From Chara braunii (lineage: Eukaryota; Streptophyta; Charophyceae; Charales; Characeae): a stretch of 64,000 nt of DNA. Where the stretch lies: NCBI GenBank assembly GCA_003427395.1, contig BFEA01000272.1, positions 650,502-714,501 of the forward strand, in the 5' to 3' direction. The translations under genes were made by a program, and so were the position numbers. Positions 21,366 through 32,600 of this stretch are shown in pieces; within the stretch, counting starts at the first letter, position 1; every line of letters starts with the position of its first letter. The notes beneath the pieces are model-generated. The model was not told the DNA's origin. It was given only the letters and a program-made list of their open reading frames with translations, and searched no databases.

Positions 21366-21470
21366 CAGTCTTCTCCCGAATACAACGCACGGTCATTATA
21401 GCTGACTTTGGTTTATCTTTCAGTTTAAATTCAGCTATAATGACCGTGTGTTGTATTCGGGGGAAGACTG
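21366..21470. mobile_element. 105 bp palindromic MITE, family A copy 1
   Basis: The ~50 bp arms are near-perfect inverted repeats (CAGTCTTCTCCCGAATAC... against ...GTATTCGGGGGAAGACTG, with GGTCATTATAGCTGA/TCAGCTATAATGACC inside). TA lies on each side, at 21364-21365 and 21471-21472. Length and termini match the copies at 32439 and 34269. No coding capacity. Confidence 0.85.
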
Positions 21471-21859
21471 TAGGTTATATACATTCTCCATTACCAACCC
21501 TTTTGCCTCAAGAGCATTTTCAAACTCAACCTCTGACTGCACGGTAGTTTTCTATTTTTTCTTTTTTCTAATGGTACGTCTAGGCTCGGCAAGGCTCCGT
21601 GGGAGGTTCGGGCCTGAAGGAGCGGAAGAGAGTGGTGGTTGGTGGTTTCAGTTGAGGAGTGTTGTTGGATCAACCCCTAACAGGCTGCCTCTACAACCAA
21701 GTTTATGGAGCACAACGCTAAGGACTCTTTTCAAGAAGTTTCAAGGTTGCCCCATGCCGTGACTTGAAAGTGCAAAAACAGGGGGCCAACCCTTGGGCCT
21801 CATGGGTGAATGAAGTGACACGATTTTTGTGGGGTGTGGAATTAGTGTTCGACCAATTT

Positions 21860-22785
21860 AAAGGGCAACGGCCTACCAAGGAGGTCGTAGGTTCAATCCC
21901 CATTCTCATGTACCTTCCTGGGGTATGCTTGGCGCCCGCCATCTAGAGATAGACCATTGGATTCCGCGATCCGCATTGAGCAGAGTTTGCTGATGTTCGT
22001 AGGGGAGGGGACTACCACCTGAGGGAGGCACAGGGATTGGTCCTGTTGGTATGGTCGCTGATGCTACCGGCTGTCCCCTGGCCGGTATCGCCCACTTACT
22101 GTGTACCACGCAAGCGCTAACTTGAAAGCGCAGCCACTCGGGAGCGAGACCGGCCAGCGGGCAGGACTTGAAGCGCACCGAACGAAAAGGATTCTGAACG
22201 GGCCTGGGCACACCACTCTTGAAACGGGCCCAATCTCAGGATGTCGCCACACTCCACTTAGCACGGCAACAACCTGGTTGTTTTTTGTGTTTTTTTTTCG
22301 TTTTTCGTTTTTCGTTTTTCCATTTCGAGGGCAAACTCACAGTAGCTCGCATTTTGCAAGCCAGCATTCTGCTGTGCATACCTCCAAACCCACTTCGGCC
22401 CGGCCTTCCGAAAATCACACCCTCGCGCGATATCGCCCGAAATGGAAAACCGGCCGCCGTCCATGAAAACGGCCCGCCGACCGCTTTTCGTGACCGCTGG
22501 TCTGCCCCCTTCCAACCGCACTTGCGACCACCCGGCCTACCGGTCTCTGCCCCGACAGCGACTGCACCCTTCAATTACCCATGTTACCGCCCTATAAACC
22601 CCTTTTGCCGTTGTCGACATTTCCTGAAAAAGACGTCCTCGCTACGCGACAAAACACAACCAGGTATAGCGCAGCCTCCTGGCTGCGAACAGGTCGGGAG
22701 CAGCCCCCGTATTCTCTCTCGTCAACACGGATCTGGCTGCTACGGTGTTCCCCGTAGGACTATAATTAGTAGTAGTGGTAGGTAG
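21860..22785 (+). mobile_element. tRNA-derived SINE, copy 1, interrupted by ~590 bp
   Basis: The parts 21860-22095 and 22690-22785 are together colinear with the intact copy at 22786-23137: GAGGTCGTAGGTTCAATCCCC, ATGTACCTTCCTGGG, GGCGCCCGCCA(T/C)CTAGAGATAGACCA, GGCACAGGGATTGGTCCTGTTG, GGCTGTCCCCTGGCCGGTATCGCCCAC, then AGGTCGGGAGCAGCCCCCG. The 22096-22689 stretch is an insertion with no counterpart in copy 2 (4 bases there). The tRNA-like head is more eroded than in copy 2. Confidence 0.75.
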
Positions 22786-23137
22786 GTCGGCCTAACTCAG
22801 TTGGTAAGGCTTGCAAGTGGCATTCAGGAGGTCGTGGGTTCAATCCCCATTGGCCTCATGTACCTTCCTGGGCATGCCTGGCGCCCGCCACCTAGAGATA
22901 GACCACTGGATCCCCCGATTGGCATTTAGCAGTCTGCTGATGTTCATAGGGGAGGGGACCTGAGGGGAGGCACAGGGATTGGTCCTGTTGTCATGGTCCC
23001 TGATGCTACCGGCTGTCCCCTAGCCGGTATCGCCCACCTGCAGGTCGGGAGCAGCCCCCGCATGTTCTCTCGTGAACACGGTTCTGGCTGCTACGGGGTT
23101 CCCGTATGCCTACAATTAGGAGTAGTGGCAGGTCGGT
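22786..23137 (+). mobile_element. tRNA-derived SINE, copy 2
   Basis: The head (22786-22858) is tRNA-like: GGCCTAACTCAGTTGGTAAGGC gives an A-box/D-arm, and GTGGGTTCAATCCCCAT gives a B-box/T-arm before a GGCC end. A ~280 bp unrelated body follows, ending 'ACAATTAGGAGTAGTGGCAGG'. The same body ends copy 1 directly upstream, so the two are head to tail. Pol III promoter boxes plus a tRNA-unrelated body define a SINE. The family name is not known to me. Confidence 0.78.
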
Positions 23138-23149
23138 AGTGTGAGGTGA

Positions 23150-24118
23150 AATTGAGAGAAGAATATAGCTTTTTGAAAAAAAAAGAAAAAGAAATTGAGA
23201 GAAGAATGCAGCTTACTTTTTTTTTCCCTAAAGAAAAAAAAGGACAGGTTCAAGTGCTGTGGAACGAGGCCCTAATTTTCCAACCCTAGATGCGAGATGG
23301 CTGTCTTTCGGCGCACTGTGACAACCGCGTTTGGCATTGCATCAAGGGCGGCGGACTTGAACGCGCCGTGGTAGTTGTGGTCGTGGCGTTCCGGCGGCGC
23401 CTCGTCGGGCGGTTGGTTGTTTCTAATTTGGGCGGGTTACCCGCCGTTAGCGGGGGGAAGGTGCGCTCCCTGCCCGCAGAGGCAAGGCAGGCATGGCGGG
23501 CAATACAGGCATGGGAAGGTAATTGGAGGCCAGCTACGGGTAGAGATGATGCTGAGGGCTCGATCACCGAAGGCGGCAGACCGAGGAGAGAGCGCGCTAT
23601 GGGGGGATCTTTAGACGAGTGGCCGCCGGTCCTGTAATTCCACGCGGACGATGATCTGTCGGAAAGGCTTTCGCGTTCTTGAATACTTGGCGGCACAATT
23701 CATTCCGTACCATTTTTTGCTTTGCTTTACTTTACGTGCTCGCTTCCCCCTGACGCCCAACTCGGCTCGGTCTAGGTAGCGTCGTTTCTTGACTTCTTGC
23801 TGTCATGTTTTGGCGCATCCGCAGGATCTACCTCGGCGCCTTGAATCGGTCGGCTACACTAACCTTTTTTTTGCGTCCGTTGCGTGTGGATCCTCTTTCC
23901 TGCGCTTCAGCTTCTCGTCCATTGCCGGCGCAGTGGCGTGGCCAGTCTTTGGTTGTCTCTCATGCCCTGAAGCGAGCTTTGTTACTCCTTGGACAGTGCG
24001 GTTGGCTGCATGAGAATAGGCAAACGGATCCAACACTGCTGCATCGGGAAGGTCTTTAGACTTAGTCCACCCTCTGTGGCCTCTGCCATATCCAAGAAAA
24101 AGCTGCAGTAGGCAGTTT

Positions 24119-24162
<44 letters not shown>

Positions 24163-24527
24163 CCTTGCTCTGTCTATGCCTTTCCCTTGATCCTCTCAGG
24201 CCGTGCATTCGCTATCGCGCGATTTCCTCTGGGCGGTCGTCTCTTATTTCTTTCTTTCTTTTTTGCTTCCCGCCCTTTTCCTTCTCCCATTCTTCCCTCT
24301 GTAGCGTGCACCTCCTTGTCTATGTTATCGCTGTTGTTCGTTGTACCTAGACTTCGTTTGTACCGGTTAGTGCTCGGTGCGTGCGCTGGTATTTCACTGG
24401 GGATCTCGGTTAGGATTCGCCGTTCCACTGCCAGCAGCGTTTAAGTGCGGGCTCGCTCTCACTGCGTGTGCCCTTTTATACCTGTGCCGCCATTCAAGAT
24501 CTCGATTATCAAGCTCCCGCAACGAGG
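23150..24527 (+). promoter_or_regulatory. GC-rich 5' region of the CCCH gene
   Basis: 23286-23640 is markedly GC- and CpG-rich compared with its surroundings. It is followed by a (CT)n tract (24122-24160) and CT-rich sequence up to the first coding ATG at 24528. This is the expected place for promoter and 5' UTR. No TATA box or transcription start can be assigned. A 136-residue minus frame (23286-23696) is a GC-rich shadow. Confidence 0.35.
24122..24160. repeat. (CT)n microsatellite
   Basis: A pure CT run in the presumed 5' UTR or promoter, a common feature of plant leaders. Confidence 0.95.
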
Positions 24528-24729
24528 ATGCAAGGTGTGCCTCTGGGGGTGGGCTTACCCCCCCCTCAATACGAAGCCTACGGGGCAGAGTATCCCGTTT
24601 CCAGTATGGAATCTATGGGGCTACTACCTGTGGGATCTTACTATAGTGCGCCGCCTCAGCCCAGCTACTCCATGAACACGATGAGCACGATGAACGCAAT
24701 TGCAACAAACAAGCGGCCGTACGACGATG
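24528..24729 (+). CDS. CCCH gene, putative first coding exon
   Basis: ATG at 24528 opens [20 protein letters not shown] and continues with Tyr/Ser/Met-rich, low-complexity sequence to ATNKRPYDD, then the donor GTGAGA at 24730. The Tyr/Ser/Gly-rich N-terminus and a 'KRP' motif before the fingers are usual in HUA1-like proteins. It ends with one unpaired codon base, whereas 39020 needs two. Assignment to this gene therefore relies on strand, position and style. Confidence 0.6.
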
Positions 24730-27700
24730 GTGAGAGTTGGAGAATCTCTCTGCGCCTCTTTCGAATCTCTCTGTGCCTTTTTGTCCTTTCCTCTTTTCTC
24801 TTTCCTAATGCATGATGTAGATGTCAGATCAATTGTCCCTTCCCTTGAGGGGAGCCCCCCCCCAACACCTTTATGTCATATGCTTTCAGACTGTAAATAT
24901 CCTCTCCCTATTCCGAGCCAAGTGTTAAGCAGATGCTCACCGCAAAAGAAGATTGCACTTCGCCTGTTGGTGGATCCGCATTTGCAGCGAAAGAACTATG
25001 TGGCGTGGCGTGACGTAAGCTGGCTTTGATCTGTTGCTTGACAAGGTGGGCGACCCTGATTCAATCAACCGGATGATGAGTGGTGTTATTAGAGAGCGCT
25101 AGAGGAAGAGAGGCGGATGGCGGGTAAAAATGGGAGCTGGGATATGAATGGACAGGCGTTTGTCGTATCGTGTGGGTGCAAATTTTGTGACCACTTCTTT
25201 TATTTTTTTCATTTGGCCTCTCTCTAATCTCTTTCTCTGCTGTGTGATCTGTCTGCTTGAAATTTAACGCCCGAGCTCCTCCTAGTCTAATCATGGTCTG
25301 TCCAATGTCATTGAGACATTCGTCGTCTTGCTCTGTAATGTGCCGTTTCAAGCTACCAATGATGTTTCATTCACGACAATGGGGCTTTGCTCATCTGGCA
25401 TTCCTCTTCTTCGTCCCTCCTCTTTCCTTTTTCTTATTCATTACCTTCGTTTTCCCTCTCCGCGTCCTCACGTTCATTCTCGACCTGTCACACCGCCCTC
25501 TCCCCGCTTCTCCAGCCAAACTGTCTGCGGTGTACCTTCGTGATCTGTCACAGCGCCCTCTCCCCGCTTCTCCAGCCGAACTGTCTACGGTGTTACCTTC
25601 GTTTCTGGCGTGGTTTTCTCTCTTTCCACGTGCTTCTCCTTTACCGCCTCGGTCCTCGATTCACGTCTTCTCCTTCCTTTCCCTCTCTCCCCCATCTTTT
25701 ATTCTGCCTTTGCCCTCCATATCTCTTCTCGCCTTCTACCGTCTCCCCGCTTCAAATTTTGGTGCTTTATTATCATCATCCTTGTGCCCTTATCTTCGCC
25801 TGAATTTCCTGTGTCATCGATATGCGTCTTCTCCTCTGTCTTGTCGTCATTGTCTCTTCTATCTGTGCCTCTCGGGCGTGTCTTCTTCGCAGCCAGATTC
25901 GATTTTGGTTCCCGGCTTTTTTAACAGGCAATCTATTTCTTGATGTCAAGGATGTCAAGGGGATATAATTGATGGGGGTTTTGATTGCTTTGTCACATTT
26001 TGTATGTCTGTATATTGCCTTGTGCTTCCTTGGTTGTTTATGACCTCTCTTTACAGTCCCTCGTCGGTCTCAGATGGTTGGTCGCTACCCGAACCGGCAC
26101 TGTATGCTCTTCTTTGGGTGGGAAAGAGTGTCTTGCTTCGTCTGTCTGTCACTCCGTCCCACGCTTTCGCTTGCCATTCGTGTAGACAGGTGCACGCTCC
26201 GTCTTTGGGTGGCTACCTCCCAGTCTTCTTCAGTTCTATTCTTTACTTGTGACATGCATTCTTTCTGTCCCTCTCCGCCGTCTGCATTTGTATCTCAGAC
26301 AGATCTTATAAATACAGTACGTGATAAGAGTTCCTCAAGTGTGTATCCTCATCCACGCTCGTCAGACGATTGGTAGTAGTGGATGGCGTTGATCTTGTGC
26401 GTCCTCGTCGCTTTCCAGGTGTGTTCGGCCACGACTGGTTTCTTTTGCCTGGTTGGTGGCGTATATACTACGCGTTGCCCTTGTTTGATTTTCTGCGTCT
26501 GGTCGACGAGGTTGCTGCTTGGTTGTTAGTTGTGTGGGGGGTTTGTTGGGTGGTTGGTTCTTGGGTGGGTAATGGTTGATTGATTTATTAACTGGCAGCC
26601 AGATCCCATCTGGTTTGCGGTGATTGCCAGATCAATCCATCACTCATGTTCCCAGCGCCGTCTAGGGCAACTAATCACCGATTTGTCACTTCGTTTGTAT
26701 CGCGGCCCAAGATCTTGTCTTAGGGTTGTAGTAGCGGATCTAGGATGAGTTTCAAATCGATATTATCCTCAAATTGGACTAATGTGTCGGGTAAGTTGAG
26801 CGTATGTGGTGGCCTTGCCTTGGTTGGCTGCTTACTGTTTCAGTGGGTTAATGTTGGCTTGTTTGATTGTCTGCTTGGTATTGTGATTGCTTGGCTGGTT
26901 GAGTGATCGATTTATCGTGTAGCGTATTCGTGGGGCTGATCGGTTACCCCATCGTGTGTCTGCCCTAATCCTTTTCGAGGATTAAGAAAATGCTTGTTGT
27001 TCACGTGCGCGTGGTCCGGTTGCTATTTGTCATCCTTGTGACGACGCTCTCGTCGTATGTAATGTCTCTTCCGGACATTCGTCTCTCTCTGTGTGTCCGT
27101 TGTGCCCCACTGCATTGTGTCGTCGGAGGACATTCGTCTCTCAGTGTGTGTCCGCTGTGCCCCACTGCATTGTATCGTCGGAGTATCTTTTGCCAACCCA
27201 GTCTGTTCTGGTGTACTTGTTTGAACCGGGGGGGGTTTCTGCATTTTCTTCCTCCCTTTGGACGCTTATTTCGTCGGGTGCTCGCTCCTGTCCGCTGATG
27301 TACCTCTCCCATCTCCTCTCAACCTCTTCCGCGTTTCGTTCTCTTTCAGTCGCTCTGCATGTATCTTGACGAACGCCATTCGCACCCAACCCAATCCGAC
27401 TACTGATGTAGTGTACGTTGCTTGCGTGTCTGATCGCCGCTTCTCTCCGCCTCCAGCATTTCCCTTGCCTTTCCTCTTTCAGCATTCGTCGCTAAGTAGG
27501 CGTCCCTGCTCAAGAGTCTTGATTTTGTCTCCTCACCTTGCTCTGTTTTCTCACGTTTTCTGTCACCTCCTTTTGCATTCTTTGTAAGCGGAATTTCTGC
27601 ATTTTTCTTCTATTATCCCCACTCAAAGGCACATTTGGGGGAAGATTCCAGTCGGTCCTCTTAAATTGGCAAAATGCGTGGAGGAATGCTGATTGAACTG

Positions 27701-29580
27701 CGGGGGAGGGGGGAGTCACTGATTGCCTCGTTTTCTTCAATGCGTACTTGATGTCTGATGTGCTGTGGGTGCGGGAAACTTGATGATTATTTGTGGGAGA
27801 TCGATTATTATTATTATTATTATTATTTATGATATGATATAATGCAGATTATTATGGAGTTATTTGTACTGTCCTAAATGAAAGACTCGTAATAGCTAGA
27901 GCCGCTGACGGGAACGATTTATTTTTATTTTTTTATTTTTGATTATTTTAACGATTCATTTTTCGTGCTGTGGGTGCGGGAAGCTTGAGGATTATTTGTG
28001 GGAGATCAATTATTATTATCATTTATGATATGATGTGATGTAGATTACGGAGATGAATTGTACGCTCCTGAAGGAAAGACTCGTAATAGCTAAAGCCTCT
28101 GAACGGAAATGATTCATTTCATTTTTCGTGTTTTGGCGGGAAAGCTTTGTTGTCCGACGAGAGCAGCGAATCGTTGGCGGGAAAGCTTTGTCTTCTGGCT
28201 CGTTGACCCGCGAATCGTTGTCACCATTGCAACCGATCACTGAAGCTCCCAGGAGTGAGGGTGGGAAAGGAGGGGGCGATGTCCATCGCGAGGTAGGATG
28301 GTGTTCAGTCTAGTTTGACTACCTTTCATATCTAGTCTGGCTACCTTTCATATCTGTCCGCCTCCGGGCGAGCAATCATCTTATCTTATAAGACTATAAT
28401 TGTAGCTAAGCAATGGGTATGATGTCAGGTTTCTCTATGTCCATCGTGCGCGGTTGGAGGCGATCGTGCAGGCAAACGTAGAGAAATAGCCCGTTGGTCT
28501 TTGATAAAGACGAACTAATTCTGTCAGAACGCGTCTGCACGTGCTGCCGAAGTGAATAGAGTATGAACCTGGTCTGAAGATCAGCAGGAGAAATCTGATC
28601 CGATGCTTGCCGGTCTGTTAACTAGTACGTCGTTTACCTGAGAAAGAAGGAACAATACCTATAACATGGAAACGCATTTCTGGACTCGTGAGGGCTTTCT
28701 TCTTCAAGTATGTGTCAAGTGTCGTTTTTCTCTTCACGTGCTGCCGAAGTGAATTAGAGTATGAACCTGGTCTGAAGATCAGCAGGAGAAATCTGATCCG
28801 ATGCTTGCCGGTCTGTTAACTAGTACGTCGTTAACCCGAGAAAGGAAGAACAATACCTATAACATGGAAACTCATTTCTGGACTCTAGGGCTTTCTTCTT
28901 CAAGTATGTGTTATGTGTTAAGTGTCGTTTTTCTCTTTTCTTAAATCCCTCGTTTTGCGCTTCTCGTCAAATGTACAAAATGAGAATGAATCTTTCCATT
29001 CCGTTTAAGACGTGGAAAGATATCCCACAAAAATGACCCTTCAAATGCACGAAAAGATATTCCACAAAATTGATTCTTCGAAATGCGCAAAAGACAGGAA
29101 TTATAGCGGTGAATCTCTCCATGTCCTAGCAGAATGGAAAGATTCACCGTTGTACTTGTTATCTTTTGTTTCAAGTGGTCATTTTTGTGGAATGTATCCG
29201 AACGATCTGTGCGTGGGCCTTTGGGACATGACAGAACATTGGAGCTGTGCGGAGCGCTGCCATCGCCGTCACGTATTTGAGGGTTTTGTAGCCGGAGGCA
29301 AGAGTGGGTTAATGGTGTCAAGACTGTCGAGGTCCAACCTCCTGACGAGTCGGTGAAAGTCCGACGAAACAGTCTGTCGTCGAATCCTGTCGATTTGTCC
29401 TGTTATTTCTGGTATATGTGTTTTATGTGCGTGAATGCGAATACTGTGACCGCTATTCGATTGCACGTCATGTTTTTAGTAGAGTGATTGCACTGGAAAT
29501 TTTCCACATATGTGGTGAACTGCATCACGAAGTGAACTGTGAAGTGTGTTTGTGTACGTGTGTGTGTTTGTGTGTGTGTG

Positions 29581-29615
<35 letters not shown>

Positions 29616-32600
29616 GAGAGAGAGCGAGGGAGAGAGAGGGAGAGAGAAACGATCTCTTCATATTGTTATGCTCTTTCCATGTTTTGTGTGAAGGATGACC
29701 GTTTGTCCATGTGTCATCCAGGCGATCCTTGGACATACGTCTCTTCCTACCTGTCGTTGATGGGAAGGTATGTGAAGCTACGGAAGTCAGTTATGTACTG
29801 TTAATAGTGATCCGTGGGGGTCTAGGAACAAAATTTGCTGCAGCTGAAGGCAATCTTGCACAGAAACCCGCAGTGCTTGTAAAGATGTACGGCCCGTGCA
29901 GCGTAAAGATAGACCGCCAATAGATGATCCATGGTCGTAGCTGAGGGCAATTGTTTTTTTTTTTTTTTTTTTTTTTTTAATAATCTGAGGGCAATTGTTG
30001 CACAGAGACCTGCAGTGCTTCCGAAGATAAGGACAAATTTTCGTTTACTTGAAGTTTATCACCTCTTTATTCCCAATCCCGTCCTCAGCATCCATTGCAC
30101 GTCCAGTTTTCTGTTTTTCTTTTTGTCGCATCTCCTTGCGGGCACATTGTCTTGCCTGTCTTCCTCTGTGATTGGGCATCTTGTTTTCTTCTGTGTTCGC
30201 TCTGTTGTTGTCGTTTTCGTCTGATCGACCTGCATCTCCGGCTTTCTCCTGTGTTCGTTCTGTTGTTGCCGTCTGTTCGTTTGTTTTCCCCACTGTACCG
30301 CTTTTCTCTAGAATACATTATCACTGGGAGATGTAGGAGATCATCCCGTGAACCTTGTGCTTGACTAGAGCAACGTTAGTACGTCAGTATCTTAGCGCCG
30401 GTATCCCCGCATAGGGTGCGAGGACATCGTCTCTGTACCTTCTGCGTCAGAGAGCTTGTAGTAGATTTTCCTCTTCCACCTTTTCCATATACTGCTATCC
30501 TCATCTTTTTTCTCCTAATTAAAATTTCAAAATAAACGATTGATTTTTTTTGTCGTTTCTTTCGCTTGTTTCTGAGTTCGATGAATGGATAAAAGAATTA
30601 ACTTATGCTGCTGGCGGTTGGGACCTTCGCCGGATTCAGATGTAAATCACGTCGTCGGCTTATTAGATCAGTCGGCATTTCCGATGATCTGAAGCAGGAT
30701 CGTCGACCTCTCGTACCCCTTCTTTTCTCAGATTGGTGCGTCAGTCTCCTTGATCTTGTTCGCTGTCTCGCTCTCCGTTGTTCTCGCCCGTCCTCTCGAC
30801 CCTGCGGTCTTCCTAGCCTTCTCTTTCTTTTTGTATTTCTATTTCGCTTCTTTTTAGCTTTCCCCCCCCCTCCGCTCTCTTTTCCCCTTTCTTCTCACTT
30901 GTTCTTCGTTTATCTCCCTTTAACTCTTTGCTCTCTTTTCTATCCGTTTTTCCTGTTTCTCTTTTCTGTCTCCCTTTTTTCTCACATTGGTGCGTCAGTC
31001 TCCTTGATCTTGTTCGCTGTCTCGCTCTCTGTTATTCTCGCCCGTCCTCTCGACCCTGCGGGTCTTATCTTTGTCTTTCGTTTTGTATTTCTATTTCGCT
31101 TCTTTTTAGCTTTTTTCTTCCCTCTGCTCTGTTTTCCACTTTCTTCCCTCTGCTCGTTTTGTAAACCATTAGTACCTTTGCCGCTTGGGAAAATAGCGGG
31201 CCTCGGGTAGGCGTCCGACCTCTTCAGAGGCCGAAACGAAATGACGGCCGCCGATCAGAGATTTATCAATGGCAGTCGTCGTCGGGCCCGACCTCCGAAT
31301 ACTCAGGAGTTTGGGAAAACTGCCAGTTTTCCCTATTTTCCCACGCGGGAAAGGTACTAGTGGCTCTTGCTCTCTTTTCTATCCCTTTTTCCTTTCTTTT
31401 TTTTTCTGTTTCTCCCTTTTTTTCTCTCCTGCGTCTCTTTCCTCATCTGCCCCGCCCTGTCTTCTTCTCTTTCTTTTTTTTTTTTTTTTTAAGCGTTGCT
31501 TTCCTCTGGCCTGATTTTCACTTCCCTGTCTTTCTTTCCCCTTCCATTTATCCTCGCCTCATCCTTCTGCTTCCCTCTCCCCCTTTCGTTTCTCCTCTCT
31601 CGTCGTGGTTCCTACCCTTTCCTCTTCTCTCTCTGTTCTGTGTGTGGAGGGTTGAGGGATGTCATTCGATCATCTTTATTCTGCTGTTTTAACGGGGTCT
31701 TGCCACGTGGAAACAAAAGGAAAGGCTTTGTGCAGCAATTAGTACTCGTTAGTCAAAAAAGAAGGCCGGATATATATAAAAGAAAAGCCAGAAGCGGGGT
31801 GCACTCTTGCCTGAGGCGGTGCTATACCCACGATTGGTGCTCTCGTTAGAACGCACGTCAGACGGGCGAGGCACTTCTATAGGGGGCACTCACTTGTCAT
31901 CTCCGTCTTCCACCCGCGGTTTATCGGCAGCCTGCCAGATTCGCGGGATGTTGTGTTTTCCTGAATCCAGGAGAGAAAAAAAGGGGCAGGTCGTGTTTTG
32001 CTGAACCCCGGAGAGAAAAAAGGGCGTAGGTCGTGTTTTGCTGAACCATGGAGAGAAAGATATGTTGTAGTATGCTTTTCATGATCTCATCTTATGATTT
32101 GATTGCCATGTATTTAGCCATCGAACTTCAAAGTTTATGTTTTTATGTTATTGCAGCATCAAAACGAAATTCTGAATTCTACAGAGGCTGGATTAAAATA
32201 TTTCATTTTAGGTGCCTTTTCCTCTGGGATTTTCTTATTCGGTTGTTCTATGATTTATGGATTTACAGGAGTGACCAATTTTGAAGAATTAGCCAAAATT
32301 TTGACTCGTTATGAAATGACTTTTTTTGGGACTCAATCGAGTGGTATTTTCATGGGAATTTTATTTATTGCTGTAGGTTTTCTGTATCGCGGGAAAGCAG
32401 TACGTTCTCCTCACTGTTTGGCACAAATTAAACAACTACCGTCTTCACCCGAATAGAACGCCCTGTCAGTATATCTGTATTTGATGCATTTTTCAGTCCA
32501 GATACGACCATAATTACCGGGCGTTCTATTCGGGTGAAGACGGTAGTAGCTATGTCCCTGGCACAATTTCCTCCGACATAGAGCTTCGGTGAAAGATCTT

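Noticed and set aside
23286-23696. Minus open frame of 136 residues, Arg/Pro/Thr-rich
   Set aside because: GC-rich shadow in the presumed promoter; competing frames are open on both strands.
25257-25943. Plus open frame of 228 residues (and 138- and 104-residue frames inside)
   Set aside because: Ser/Pro/Leu/Phe-only product of CT-rich DNA that contains a 60 bp tandem duplication; no domain.
30605-31210. Plus open frame of 201 residues
   Set aside because: Phe/Leu/Ser-rich from pyrimidine tracts and built on a 254 bp duplication; hydrophobic look is compositional.
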